Assembly (NCBI RefSeq): GCF_937770335.1
Contig: NZ_CALJHY010000011.1
Coordinates: 124,001 to 188,000, forward strand
DNA from: an uncultured Glaciecola sp.
Lineage (GTDB): Bacteria > Pseudomonadota > Gammaproteobacteria > Enterobacterales > Alteromonadaceae
DNA length: 64,000 nt
Direction: 5' to 3'
Shown here: positions 1-9,504 of the stretch, piece by piece
Numbering within the stretch: the stretch's first letter is position 1
Layout of the letters: each line of letters opens with the position of its first letter
Notes under the pieces: generated by a model
The model's input: the letters and a program-made list of their open reading frames with translations, nothing else
What the model was told of the DNA's origin: nothing
Database searches by the model: none
Position numbers and translations under genes: made by a program

Positions 1-1
1 A

Positions 2-85
2 AAATTAAAACGCAAAAGCTTAAGGCGTGAGGCTAAACAATTCGAGCGAGAATTCCATAATGAGCTTTCGGTTAAGGTAGTTTAA
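2..85 (+). CDS. 3' end of an unidentified gene (partial)
   Basis: An open frame runs in from the left edge of the window and stops at 83-85 (TAA), giving 27 residues that are very basic and charged (KLKRKSLRREAKQFEREF then a short tail). A charged, helical C-terminal tail of a larger protein is the simplest reading. I cannot name the family from so few residues. It could also be a chance open frame, because the following 770 bp are gene-poor. Confidence 0.3.
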   Translation, partial: KLKRKSLRREAKQFEREFHNELSVKVV

Positions 86-214
86 GTATGCCCTCAATAT
101 TCGGACAAAATTTAAGAAATCACTAATTGATGCTGGATGTACCTAAATTTACCTATGTCTTAATTTGATAATAACCATTAAAAATATGAAATTCGAATAA
201 TTTAAGAGGGACGT

Positions 215-376
215 ATGACAGACAATACAAATATAGAAAATCAATCAAATAAGAAAAAAGGTTTTAATTGGATGATTTTAATAGGACCCCTTATTTGGAC
301 CACCATAATGAATGGCGTTGACCTATGGATGCACACTGCACAAGTAAACGCCGGATGTATTTATTGCCATGTTTAG
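215..376 (+). pseudogene. Small membrane ORF, probably truncated by an IS110 remnant
   Basis: ATG at 215 is preceded by a good ribosome binding site (AAGAGGG, 204-210). The 53-codon frame has a polar N-terminus rich in Asn and Lys, then a hydrophobic stretch starting around GFNWMILIGPLIW. The last third (about 345 onward) lies antisense to the C-terminal coding part of an IS110-type transposase remnant, so the natural C-terminus has probably been replaced. I do not recognise the family. It may be a short real protein, but the overlap with the remnant argues for a broken gene. Confidence 0.4.
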
Positions 377-524
377 TGATACCGCCCACTTTTTGCCTGC
401 CACCACTTGAATATTCTTTTGGCACTGCGCCTAAACAGAAGGCGTAATGCCGGCCATTTTTGTAATTATGAGATGCGCCCATTGCAGACCTTCCAATCGG
501 CTCAGCCATTGATCCGCTTCTCAC
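291..524 (-). pseudogene. Remnant of an IS110-family transposase (C-terminal part)
   Basis: The reverse-strand frame contains the typical C-terminal signature of IS110/IS116/IS902 transposases: NGRHYAFCLGAVPKEYSSGG, then GGITKHGNKYIRRLLVQ. Intact members are 300-400 aa; only about 50 recognisable residues remain (roughly 345-480), and the flanking residues of the open frame do not fit the family. No DEDD catalytic domain is present on this strand to the right, so the element is dead. It marks an old insertion followed by deletion. Confidence 0.75.
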
Positions 525-792
525 TCAAAATGTTCAGTGTCAGTTCGATGACTCAGGCAGAGGGGGCAAAATAAAAAAGGGAAATACAACTGCAAATGCC
601 TTTAATCACCTAAGGTCTTAGTTTGTGTGTTCATATGATGAAATAAAATAGAGACTACTTTATAATGACCGAAGTAAGGCAATGAAATAGCGTATGACTT
701 TTTAGACCATATATACCAGCAAGTCCACGCTTTTGGACAAAAGTTCGCTGACCTCAAATTTTACACAAATACATTACTTGCCATCTTTTAAA

Positions 793-834
793 ATTAATGA
801 TTTCAGCGTACAATTGTAAGCTGAAATCATTAAT
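793..834. repeat. 42-bp near-perfect palindrome upstream of the hemolysin III gene
   Basis: ATTAATGATTTCAGC (793-807) is repeated as its exact reverse complement at 820-834. The 12 bases between them contain the perfect palindrome TACAATTGTA (809-818), so only the pair 808/819 fails to match. The site ends 19 bp before the GTG start at 854. It could be an operator, a cruciform or transcript hairpin, or the trace of a palindromic element; there is no T-run, so a terminator is less likely. Confidence 0.8.
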
Positions 835-853
835 ACTCAAATAAGTCATTATT

Positions 854-1516
854 GTGAAGCAAACTACAACCCCACAAATACATCAATATAGTCCGCTAGA
901 AGAACGCTTAAATGCACTTACTCATTTTCTCGGGTTCGCATTAGCGGTAATTGGTTTGGGTGCGCTATTGATGAAAAGTAATGGCTTGGTCGAAATTATA
1001 TCATCTATCGTTTTTGCCAGTTCAATGGTACTTCTGTTTGGCGCCTCTACTTTGTATCACTCAATAAGTAATCCGGTGTTAAAGCCGATACTCAAACGCG
1101 CCGACCACATTGCTATTTATTTATTGATTGCCGGTACTTACACGCCATTTTTATTAGTCGCAATTGATGGCTGGGTATCTACTGTTAGTATTATTACAAT
1201 ATGGGCTGTGGCGTTATTTGGAGTTGGTTTTAAAGCTATATTTAAAGATAAATATCCGAGACTAGCCGTAACAACTTATGCTGTTATGGGTTGGTTAGCC
1301 TTGCTGATTATTGTACCAATTCATAATGCGGTCCCGTTAACCGGCTTTATATTTTTGTTTTTAGGTGGTTTGGCGTATAGCTTGGGTATTCCATTCTATA
1401 TGGCAAAACATAAGCACTATACGCATGCTATATGGCATTTATTTGTGCTGTTAGGCGCCGCTTGTCACTTCTATGCAATTTATACCTTTGTTATTGGACA
1501 AACGATAGTCCTTTAA
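854..1516 (+). CDS. Hemolysin III family (PAQR/TrhA type) membrane protein
   Basis: This 220-aa integral membrane protein has seven hydrophobic segments after an N-terminal HxYSPLEERLNALTHFLG stretch, as in YqfA/TrhA. The PAQR motifs are visible: an SxxxH type motif (ASTLYHS, near residue 71), the ADH region in the following loop (KRADHIAIYLLIAGTYTPF) and the C-terminal HAIWHLFVLLGAACHF with the histidines that bind metal in PAQR proteins. Bacterial members affect membrane lipid and energy homeostasis; the haemolysin name is historical. The start is GTG at 854; the preceding 42-bp palindrome may control it. It converges on hrpB, whose stop is 4 bp away. Confidence 0.85.
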   Translation: MKQTTTPQIHQYSPLEERLNALTHFLGFALAVIGLGALLMKSNGLVEIISSIVFASSMVLLFGASTLYHSISNPVLKPILKRADHIAIYLLIAGTYTPFLLVAIDGWVSTVSIITIWAVALFGVGFKAIFKDKYPRLAVTTYAVMGWLALLIIVPIHNAVPLTGFIFLFLGGLAYSLGIPFYMAKHKHYTHAIWHLFVLLGAACHFYAIYTFVIGQTIVL

Positions 1517-1520
1517 CTTC

Positions 1521-4019
1521 TTATTTCGGCATACGCTTTTTGATAGTGGCAGTAGCAGGCGCGTTTGCAGGATCATCAGGCCAAAAGTGTCGAGGATAAC
1601 GCCCTTTCATTTCCTTCTGTATCTGCTTATAACTCCCTTGCCAAAAGCCGATGAGATCATCAGTGGTTTGCAGGGGTCTCTGCGCTGGTGATAGCAATTC
1701 ACATGTAATCGGTAGTTTTCCGTTTAGCAATGTCGGGTGTTGTTGCATACCATAGAGTTCCTGCATTCTGACTGATAAGAACGCCTTTCCCTCCTCGTTA
1801 TAATTAATTCCAGCTTTTCTCCCAGTAGGTATCACTATCCCTTCTGGTAATAATGAATCAATCTGTTTGAGTTGTTTATAATCCATTTTTTGACTCAATA
1901 ACAGATAAAAAGGTAGATTTGAAAGTGCCTGCCACGTGCTTTTGTTAGTCAAAAATGGCAGTAGCCATTGGTCAATAGTTTGTAACAATCCGACATCTGA
2001 AAAATCAGGAAATGTATTGCTTTGCTCAGCTGTGTTTATTGTGCCGTTCAGCAAACAGACTCTTTTAATTAGTTGCAGTGAACGGGCATCAAAAGGTAGC
2101 GCCGGTATTCCTTTTTTCTGTATTTGCTGCTTCCAAACTTCAATTATAGAAACAGATGATGGCTTAGGAAGTGTCTTTTTAGAAAATGAAATACGACCAA
2201 AAAATTGTGATTCAGATGCGCTAATCCGCTGCTTTTCTTCATCCCATTGCACTATTTCTTTGTCTTCAAAAAATTGCGAAAAGTGAGTTTGTAGATGGTC
2301 GAATGATATCGGTTCAGCATATCGAATTAGCGCACTATCTATTTGCTTGTCAGTTAACTGCATATGCCCAATCGCTAACCAACGTTGATTTTTTGTCGAC
2401 AACGATTGCGAGCCTAACTGGCGTAAGAGGTCATCATTGATATTGAGCGTTGCGCCACTACCATTAGCCAGGCTAAAACGTTCTTCTGAACGATGCTTGG
2501 CTATCCATTGAGGGAAACCAAAAGCGAGAATAATAGCGAGATCTTGCAGCGGCCATTCGACTAATTGAATGTTGTGTTTCCGATGCCACTGCTTAATAAG
2601 CAACCAAATGTTGTGTTGCTTATTTTTTAGCAAAAATGTTAACCGGGGAGTTACTTCAACGGTTTGTGCCTGAGGTAATGGATCTTTACTTTCAAGTAAC
2701 GCGGCCAATGCGCAGGCTAAACTCTGATGAGCGCGACTCAATTGTGCACTTTTCAGTAGCATAATAGCAATGTTTGCATTGCCACCCAAAGCATGAACTT
2801 GGCGACCAAACTCGGTCATTTTATTGCTTTTTTGGATAATACCAAGACTCATTAATTTTTCTTCGCCTTGCGATAACTGGGCTGCACTAGGTTGATCAAT
2901 GAGCGCTAGATCTGCCATTGGTGCTCCCCAAATAGCTGCTTCTAGTACTAAATCTGAGACATCAGATTGCAGTATTTCAGGCGTCGATTGTTGCGCTAGC
3001 CGACCATGTAATTCTTTTGACCATAAACGATAGCAAGTACCCGCCATCAGTCGCCCTGCCCTGCCGGCTCTCTGAGTTGCCGAAGCTTGTGATATTTTTT
3101 GAGTTGTTAGTTGAGTAATGCCTCGGCGTAAATCAAAGACTGCCTTTTTTTCAATACCACTATCAATAACTACTTCAATTCCTTCAATGGTTAAGCTTGT
3201 TTCCGCAATATTGGTCGCTAAAACGATTTTTCTTTTGCCCTCTTTATTAGGCATTAACGCTTCTTGCTGATGTTCTTTATTAAGGTCTGAAAAAAGCGGT
3301 AAAACAACACAAGAGTCTAGTTTTCGAGATAGAATTTCAGCCGCTTTCCTAATTTCATATGCGCCAGGTAAAAACACTAAGACGTCCTTTTCATGGCTTG
3401 CGAAGGTTTGAATAATTAGGTCACAGACCCTATCAACCACCGGCATTTTTGTGTTTGTAGCAACGTACTTAATATCAACAGGGTAACTTCTACCTTTCGA
3501 TTCCAGTAGCTTTGCATCAGGCATTATTTTACTAATTGCCTTTGAGTTTAATGTGGCTGACATAACTAATATTCGCAGATCGTCACGCAAGGCTTGTTGT
3601 ACTTCAAGACTTAATGCTAAAGAAAAGTCAGCATGAATACTGCGTTCGTGAAACTCATCGAAAATAATGAGGCCAACGCCAGGCAATTCTGGTGTCGCTT
3701 GCAACATGCGCGTGAGAATGCCTTCAGTAACGATTTCTAAGCGTGTATTAGCGCTGGTTTGGTTTTCACCTCGGACCCTATAGCCAACGGTTTTACCCAC
3801 CTTTTCGCCCAACTGTTCCGACAGATAATAGGCGATATTGCGCGCTGCTATCCGTCGCGGTTGTAACATAATAATTTTACTGTGTTGGAAGCTCGGTTGT
3901 TGTAACAGAAATAATGGCAGTGATGTTGACTTTCCAGCGCCCGGTGGCGCAACAACAATCGCGTTACCCTCTTTTAGCTGCAGGGCGAGTGCGCTGAGTA
4001 TTTCCTGTATGGGAAGCAA
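1521..4019 (-). CDS. hrpB: ATP-dependent helicase HrpB (DEAH family)
   Basis: The 832-aa protein has the full set of DEAH helicase motifs: Walker A APPGAGKST near residue 25, QPRR (motif Ia), DEFHER near residue 121 (motif II), SATL (motif III), and QRAGRAGR (motif VI). The C-terminal part follows the HrpB-specific layout, ending in the RYPRHFWPDDP signature close to the C-terminus. Length matches E. coli HrpB (about 810-825 aa). It is an RNA/DNA helicase of unclear physiological role. It is transcribed alone, divergent from the fimT-like gene and convergent with the hemolysin III gene. Confidence 0.93.
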   Translation of the reverse strand: MLPIQEILSALALQLKEGNAIVVAPPGAGKSTSLPLFLLQQPSFQHSKIIMLQPRRIAARNIAYYLSEQLGEKVGKTVGYRVRGENQTSANTRLEIVTEGILTRMLQATPELPGVGLIIFDEFHERSIHADFSLALSLEVQQALRDDLRILVMSATLNSKAISKIMPDAKLLESKGRSYPVDIKYVATNTKMPVVDRVCDLIIQTFASHEKDVLVFLPGAYEIRKAAEILSRKLDSCVVLPLFSDLNKEHQQEALMPNKEGKRKIVLATNIAETSLTIEGIEVVIDSGIEKKAVFDLRRGITQLTTQKISQASATQRAGRAGRLMAGTCYRLWSKELHGRLAQQSTPEILQSDVSDLVLEAAIWGAPMADLALIDQPSAAQLSQGEEKLMSLGIIQKSNKMTEFGRQVHALGGNANIAIMLLKSAQLSRAHQSLACALAALLESKDPLPQAQTVEVTPRLTFLLKNKQHNIWLLIKQWHRKHNIQLVEWPLQDLAIILAFGFPQWIAKHRSEERFSLANGSGATLNINDDLLRQLGSQSLSTKNQRWLAIGHMQLTDKQIDSALIRYAEPISFDHLQTHFSQFFEDKEIVQWDEEKQRISASESQFFGRISFSKKTLPKPSSVSIIEVWKQQIQKKGIPALPFDARSLQLIKRVCLLNGTINTAEQSNTFPDFSDVGLLQTIDQWLLPFLTNKSTWQALSNLPFYLLLSQKMDYKQLKQIDSLLPEGIVIPTGRKAGINYNEEGKAFLSVRMQELYGMQQHPTLLNGKLPITCELLSPAQRPLQTTDDLIGFWQGSYKQIQKEMKGRYPRHFWPDDPANAPATATIKKRMPK

Positions 4020-4187
4020 TTGAATGTGAGTTCCTAAATGAGGTGAAAGCGTTATACAAACGACAATGTTGATTAACTATCTAGTATGCAAGAATAATAG
4101 CAAAAACGGCTACTTGGTTCAGTAGCTATTTATCTTTAACAAATTACTATTAAGAGAATAAAAATACAGGTAAAGGCGTGCCGACAT

Positions 4188-4775
4188 ATGCGCAATCGAC
4201 AACCTAAAAAAACTCAACAACTAACACTAAAATCACGGTTAAAAGGCACAACTCTGATAGAATTAATGGTTGTTGTTAGCATTTTAGCAATATTGGGAAC
4301 AGTTGGCGTACCTAGTTTCTTGTCTATTCTCACAAAATCTAGAATTACGTCGGAAACTAACCAGTTAAATGGTCTTATTCGCTTCGCTCGCTTTAAAGCA
4401 ATCGAGAACGAACAACTGACAGTATTATGTCCCACCAGCAATTACAACCTTTGCAATGAGGGCTGGAATGCTCCCAAAATGGTATTCATTGACGCTAATC
4501 ACAACAATGAGAGGGATCCTCAAGAGCCCATGCTGATGAGTATGCCAAAAAGTAATAACAACAATCTAATCTACAGTCGAAACAGGGCCCTCAAATTTTA
4601 TGAGAGTGGAATTACAGCAAGCCCCGCGAGCGTGCGTATTTGCCCTGACTCTAAGGAAGCAAAATACGCAAAATTACTAACCGTGAGTTTACAGGGAAAG
4701 ATAAAACTAAGCCGTGACAGAAATGGCGATGGTATTCATGAAAACAGTGCGGGTGTTGCTTTATCCTGTATGTAA
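4188..4775 (+). CDS. fimT: FimT/GspH-type minor pseudopilin
   Basis: This 195-aa protein starts with a basic leader of about 20 residues followed by KG|TTLIELMVVVSILAILGTVGVPSF, the class III prepilin signal processed by PilD and then the hydrophobic N-terminal helix. Glu at mature position +5 is present; position +1 is Thr instead of the usual Phe. The C-terminal part has the GspH/FimT pattern with cysteines (CPTSNYNLC, RICPDS, final SCM). It is probably a minor pilin of the type IV pilus. No other pil/fim genes are nearby, so it stands alone between divergent hrpB and the convergent Mur ligase gene, whose stop is 3 bp away. Confidence 0.82.
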   Translation: MRNRQPKKTQQLTLKSRLKGTTLIELMVVVSILAILGTVGVPSFLSILTKSRITSETNQLNGLIRFARFKAIENEQLTVLCPTSNYNLCNEGWNAPKMVFIDANHNNERDPQEPMLMSMPKSNNNNLIYSRNRALKFYESGITASPASVRICPDSKEAKYAKLLTVSLQGKIKLSRDRNGDGIHENSAGVALSCM

Positions 4776-4778
4776 ATT

Positions 4779-6497
4779 TTATTTATCTGTCAGCAAAGCC
4801 TGTACTTTATCTCTTTCATCTAATACAAATAACAAGACTAGATCGCCACTAACGGCACGAGCCATTATTTTTTTAGTACCATCGATCGGGTCGCTAGTGA
4901 GGATAATCTCCTGTTCCCCAATACCTGTTGCAAGCAAATGGTCTTTAACTAAAAGGGAGATTTCGTTCGGCTCTCGTCCTCTAAGATATCGATTAATCTC
5001 GGCTAAAACATAAGTACTAGGCTGCAATTTACTTACCGCGTTAGCAACATCAAGGATATCTTTATCAGAACGATCACCAGCATGGCTAAACATAACGTGC
5101 TTAGCCTTGGCCGGCATATTTGACGCCATATTGACCAACGCTTGCATGCTGTGGCTGTTATGCGCAAAATCAACAATAACGGTTACGCCATTAACGTTAT
5201 ATATATTGCCCCGCCCAGGATTATCAGTCGCATCGCTGCCAAAATTAATTAGCCCCAATAGGACAGCATCACTGCTAATTCCCAACGCCTTGGTTAGTCC
5301 AATAACACCTAACGCGTTTTGTATATTATGTTTTGCCGTGCCATTTACCGTCATCGGAATATCGGTAATAGTAGCGATAATTTCTTGCTCAATATGGCTG
5401 TACACAAGCTTATTATTTCTAACAAAAACGCAGGGATGGTTCTGACTCAATGCTTTTACGATTAACGGATTATTTTCATTTTCGCTAAACCAACAAATAG
5501 GAACGTTAAGTTTGTTAGATTCTGTCACTAACAAAGCGTCATCTGCATTCAATACAAGCGTGCCTTTGCTAAAGTCAGTACCTTTTTGGATCGCTTTAGA
5601 AACCATACTTTTAACTGTTGCTATTTCTTCAACCGTATTGATCCCGTATTGTCCTAAATGATCACCTGCTACATTCGTGACTAAAGCGACGTTTGCAGTT
5701 TGAACCGGTAAACCTCGTCTTAATAAACCACCTCGGGCAACCTCTAAAAATGCAATTTCAGTGCGCTTATCTCTAAGTAAAAGCCTAGCGCCTCCTGGAC
5801 CTGAATAGTCTCCATCATCAATAATAGTGTCACCTACTTTAATAAAGTCAGTCGAGGTTACACCTGCACTTAGTGAAGCTGCTTTTGCAATTTCAGCGGC
5901 CAAACGAACGCTTGTCGACTTACCGTTAGTACCGGTCACTAGCGCTAATGGAATAGTCGAATATTGCTGCCAATTCACACTTTGAGGATCTGGATATTTA
6001 TCAATAGGCCATGTCTCAGATTTAGCGCCCAAACCTAAGCTAATTTCATCATCATCGACTAAACAAACGACATTATGAATTTGAGCTTGTTGCATAAACT
6101 CAAGTAATTTTGGTTGTCTTTCGTCAACAATTGTTGCTTTCAATGCCGCTAAACGAGGTAACATATAAACGGTAGATGCACGCTCGCTGCCGGCTGATAA
6201 TTCAGCAGCACACAAGTCCCAAGCCAGCTCAATTAAATCACATGCGCTATACAGTAAATCCATTGGCGCAGAAATCGACAGACTTATGCCGCCTTTATAC
6301 TGGCGTTCATAACAATTTGATGGCCATGCATAATCATTGCCCAAAGTAACTTGGCAGTGATAAAGATGCTTTCGCCAGCAGTCAATAACGGCTTGAGATT
6401 CTACATCGCTAAAAAACACATCAATGATCGCGCCGGGTTCGTCAGACAGTAAATTAGGACCCGTTAACCTTCTAACCTCGTCAAGTTCAAAAGTCAT
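4779..6497 (-). CDS. Mur-ligase-only paralogue of cyanophycin synthetase
   Basis: This 572-aa protein resembles the C-terminal (Mur ligase) half of the neighbouring CphA but has no ATP-grasp domain. GTNGKS, the ATP loop, is at residues 189-194; EVARGGLLRRGL, NVAGDHLGQYGI and NADDALL follow as in CphA (ETARGGIVKRGL, NISADHLGQRGI, NADD). Later PGRGNIY and DFAHN also align. The first 160 residues carry an RRLTGPN stretch like the start of the CphA N-domain. ATG at 6497 is chosen; GTG at 6509 is possible. It lies 35 bp after cphA and is surely co-transcribed. It presumably joins an amino acid to a peptide or polymer, but the substrate is unknown. It differs from the published CphA2 type, which keeps the ATP-grasp domain. 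Confidence 0.8.
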   Translation of the reverse strand: MTFELDEVRRLTGPNLLSDEPGAIIDVFFSDVESQAVIDCWRKHLYHCQVTLGNDYAWPSNCYERQYKGGISLSISAPMDLLYSACDLIELAWDLCAAELSAGSERASTVYMLPRLAALKATIVDERQPKLLEFMQQAQIHNVVCLVDDDEISLGLGAKSETWPIDKYPDPQSVNWQQYSTIPLALVTGTNGKSTSVRLAAEIAKAASLSAGVTSTDFIKVGDTIIDDGDYSGPGGARLLLRDKRTEIAFLEVARGGLLRRGLPVQTANVALVTNVAGDHLGQYGINTVEEIATVKSMVSKAIQKGTDFSKGTLVLNADDALLVTESNKLNVPICWFSENENNPLIVKALSQNHPCVFVRNNKLVYSHIEQEIIATITDIPMTVNGTAKHNIQNALGVIGLTKALGISSDAVLLGLINFGSDATDNPGRGNIYNVNGVTVIVDFAHNSHSMQALVNMASNMPAKAKHVMFSHAGDRSDKDILDVANAVSKLQPSTYVLAEINRYLRGREPNEISLLVKDHLLATGIGEQEIILTSDPIDGTKKIMARAVSGDLVLLFVLDERDKVQALLTDK

Positions 6498-6532
6498 TAA
6501 TATCACCACTCGCTACTTTATTTATGCACAAT

Positions 6533-9352
6533 TTAATCAGAATCTTCTTCTCTATCAACAACAATATGAACACCGCGCTCATCTTTTACAATTCGCGTGC
6601 CTTCTTGAAGTTCAAATTTGTGCTCAATAGGTTCATATAATTTTTCAGGGAAGTCGCTGGATGGTTTATCTTCCTCGTTTACAGAGTGATCCGATACATT
6701 GTTAAAATGCACTATCTGTTTCCAGCAACGAGTAATGTTGTCTCCTAATATAATGATTAAATCACCCGGCGCGCAGCTTTCTAGGCCAGCTTCAATTGCA
6801 TCAGCTTCGCTTGGTATTACTTGAATATCTTTAGCGTCAACGCCATTATTTTCTAACGTTTGCTTGAGTAACATTGGCACTTCATCGTGCCCACGGCCGC
6901 GACGATCATCATCAGCTTTACACACAAAACTGTCAAAAGTAGAAGCTACAATTTTAGCCGCTTCTATAATATCTTCATCTCGTCTGTCACCTGGCATAGC
7001 GATTACAAGTCTGCGCTTACCCTTCACATCTAGCCGCCCAGCCAAATCGGTAATTGTTTTAATTGCTGCTGGGTTATGTGCGTAATCTAAAATAACTTTG
7101 AATGGATGTTCATCGAAAATATTGAGTCGACCAGGAGCTTGATAGAATGACGTATTAAATATTCTTAGACCTTGGCGAATATTTTCTAGAGATGTATCAA
7201 AACTATATGCCATTGCCGTAGCGAACATAGCATTTTGCACATTGTGCATTGCTTTGCCTTCAATCGTTGCGGGTATCAAATGCGTCCATAACAATGGAAT
7301 ATGAGCCCCTTTATCATATATGGTGATCATGTCACCGTTGATGCCTTTCTCCAATACAACAGCCATACCACCTTGACGGATATGCTCTCGCACCAGTCCA
7401 TGGCCAGAATCAATTGTGACATAACAGATTTGTTTAGCTTGGCAAAACTCAGCCATCTGTAAGCAATGAATATCGTCTGCGTTAAGTACAACACAGTCTT
7501 GTGCTACTTCAACTACAACCCGCTTAATTTGAGCTAGTTGCTCCAAGGTATCAATACCCCGTTGGCCCAAATGGTCAGCTGAAATATTTAAACAAGCGCC
7601 AACATTACAAGTGCTGTAACCCAATCCGCGTTTGACTATGCCGCCACGAGCCGTTTCCATAATAGCGAAATCAACACTAGGGTCTCGCAATACGATTTGT
7701 GCCGCTGTTGGGCCAGTCATATCGCCTTTTACAGTAAGGTGCCCATCAATGTAGACACCATCGGTTGACGTCATACCGGTGGTGAATCCTGCGCTTTTCA
7801 TGATGCTTGCTAACATTCTACTTGTGGTGGTTTTACCGTTAGTACCGGTAATCGCTGCAACAGGAATTCTTGCATTAGCGCCAGCAGGAAACAGCATATC
7901 CATTACTTTACCCGCGACATCCCTTGGCTTACCTTCGCTGGGTGCAACGTGCATTCTAAAACCGGGAGCAGCATTACATTCGCAAATACCACCACCAATC
8001 TCTTTATAGGACTTACTAATGTCATCAGTTAGAAAATCAACGCCGCCAATATCAAGACCAATGGCACGAATAGCTCGTACCGCCATTTCTCTATTATCCG
8101 GATGGACAATATCTGTAACGTCTATTGCGGTGCCGCCTGTTGACAAGTTTGCGGTCGAACGAAGATAGAATGTTTGATTCTTTTCGAGTACGGTGTCTTT
8201 ATCATAATCGGCTTCTTCCATAAGGCGGGCGGCTTGATTATCTAGCTCAAGTCTAGTGAGTACTTTTTCATGCCCAACTCCACGACGAGGGTCTTTGTTC
8301 ACAATATCAACTAACTGTTCAATAGTATGAACACCGTCACCAATAACATGTCCGGGGACTCGTTTTGCTACAGCAACTAATTCATTATTAACCACTAACA
8401 TTCTATGATCATAACCAGTGATAAAACTTTCCACTAACACAGCTCTGCTTGTGCCATGTTTTTGCGCTTCAGCAAAAGCAGTTATAACGTCATCATCTGT
8501 CATTAAATTAATACTAACGCCACGTCCATGGTTAGCATTCAATGGTTTTAATACAACAGGAAAGCCTATGCGATGAGCCGCTTTTACCGCTTGCCTGTCG
8601 CTATAAATCATCATTTGTTGCGGTACTGGCAAGCCCAAATCGTTCAGTAGATTATGGGTATCTTCTTTATCACATGAAATCTCAACTGCGATGTGTTTTG
8701 TTTCACTGGTAATCGTCGCTTGAATTCGTTGTTGATACTTACCCTGACCGAACTGTACTAAGCTGTAATTATTCAAACGTAACCAAGGTATATCACGTTC
8801 TTCGGCAGCGGCGACTAGAGAAGCAGTGCTCGGACCAAACTCTTTGCGCTGTGCCATTTTGATAAAGTCATTTAGTTCTTCTGCAAAATTAAAGTCTGGC
8901 TCAATATTAGCGATAATCGAAGCTTGAATTGCTGCCGGCATCAAATGAGTTAGCAATTTCAAACCCAATGCTCCGGCTTCTAAACCAACGTCTTTTTGCT
9001 GATATTGATAAACGACATAGTAACAGCCTTTATCCTTCAAACTTCTTGTGCGTCCGAAGGAAACTGAGGAACCTGCTAAGTTTTGTAGTTCTATTGCAAC
9101 ATGTTCCCAAATGTGACCAATCCAGGTTCCTTCATCTTCAACTAATCGTCTTAAAAAACCACCTTCCTCACCATAAGAACAACCGTGTTTTTGTAACGAG
9201 GGTAAAGCTGCCACAAGGCCATTAATAAAGTCTTCACCTAATTTAACCGAAGGCCAATTCTCTAATTCACCAATATCGATTTGATAGCAAATAACAGGGA
9301 AATTGGCATAGACATTTGGGCCGACGTAAACGTTTTTACTTAGAATTTTCAT
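6533..9352 (-). CDS. cphA: Cyanophycin synthetase
   Basis: The 939-aa protein makes cyanophycin, multi-L-arginyl-poly-L-aspartate, from Asp, Arg and ATP. It has the three known domains: an N-terminal domain (residues 1-160, starting MKILSKNVYVGPN, with GGFLRRL, GTWIGHIWEHVALELQ-like and GFGRTR motifs), an ATP-grasp domain (about 210-480, with VVLKPLNANHGRGVS) that adds Asp, and a Mur ligase domain with GTNGKTTTS at 503-511 and DYAHNP near residue 750, which adds Arg. DDDRRGRG is present. A short acidic tail (ending VDREEDSD) follows. Length is slightly above the 870-900 aa usual in cyanobacteria. It is followed by the Mur-ligase-only gene and has its own leader. Confidence 0.95.
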   Translation of the reverse strand: MKILSKNVYVGPNVYANFPVICYQIDIGELENWPSVKLGEDFINGLVAALPSLQKHGCSYGEEGGFLRRLVEDEGTWIGHIWEHVAIELQNLAGSSVSFGRTRSLKDKGCYYVVYQYQQKDVGLEAGALGLKLLTHLMPAAIQASIIANIEPDFNFAEELNDFIKMAQRKEFGPSTASLVAAAEERDIPWLRLNNYSLVQFGQGKYQQRIQATITSETKHIAVEISCDKEDTHNLLNDLGLPVPQQMMIYSDRQAVKAAHRIGFPVVLKPLNANHGRGVSINLMTDDDVITAFAEAQKHGTSRAVLVESFITGYDHRMLVVNNELVAVAKRVPGHVIGDGVHTIEQLVDIVNKDPRRGVGHEKVLTRLELDNQAARLMEEADYDKDTVLEKNQTFYLRSTANLSTGGTAIDVTDIVHPDNREMAVRAIRAIGLDIGGVDFLTDDISKSYKEIGGGICECNAAPGFRMHVAPSEGKPRDVAGKVMDMLFPAGANARIPVAAITGTNGKTTTSRMLASIMKSAGFTTGMTSTDGVYIDGHLTVKGDMTGPTAAQIVLRDPSVDFAIMETARGGIVKRGLGYSTCNVGACLNISADHLGQRGIDTLEQLAQIKRVVVEVAQDCVVLNADDIHCLQMAEFCQAKQICYVTIDSGHGLVREHIRQGGMAVVLEKGINGDMITIYDKGAHIPLLWTHLIPATIEGKAMHNVQNAMFATAMAYSFDTSLENIRQGLRIFNTSFYQAPGRLNIFDEHPFKVILDYAHNPAAIKTITDLAGRLDVKGKRRLVIAMPGDRRDEDIIEAAKIVASTFDSFVCKADDDRRGRGHDEVPMLLKQTLENNGVDAKDIQVIPSEADAIEAGLESCAPGDLIIILGDNITRCWKQIVHFNNVSDHSVNEEDKPSSDFPEKLYEPIEHKFELQEGTRIVKDERGVHIVVDREEDSD

Positions 9353-9442
9353 GATTACAGATCCCTTAGTACGACTTATTTATTAATTAACGACAGCTAT
9401 GAAAGAAGCAGTGAGTTCAGCATTTGAACCCTTTGCAATATT

Positions 9443-9471
9443 TGAATAATCTATAGACATGAACGGGTCAA
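9443..9471 (-). promoter_or_regulatory. Possible sigma-70 promoter of cphA
   Basis: On the minus strand a TTGACC (-35, 9466-9471) and TATTCA (-10, 9443-9448) are separated by 17 bp, about 90 bp upstream of the cphA start. The -35 is good, the -10 only fair. Together with the terminator at 9505-9530 this suggests that cphA starts its own transcript. Confidence 0.4.
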
Positions 9472-9504
9472 TTAGAGTGTTTTTATCAGTGATCTAAAGT
9501 ACAT

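Noticed and set aside
4105..4130. Small inverted repeat GCTACT-N6-AGTAGC between hrpB and fimT
   Set aside because: Six base pairs in a divergent promoter region are too weak to call an operator or terminator.
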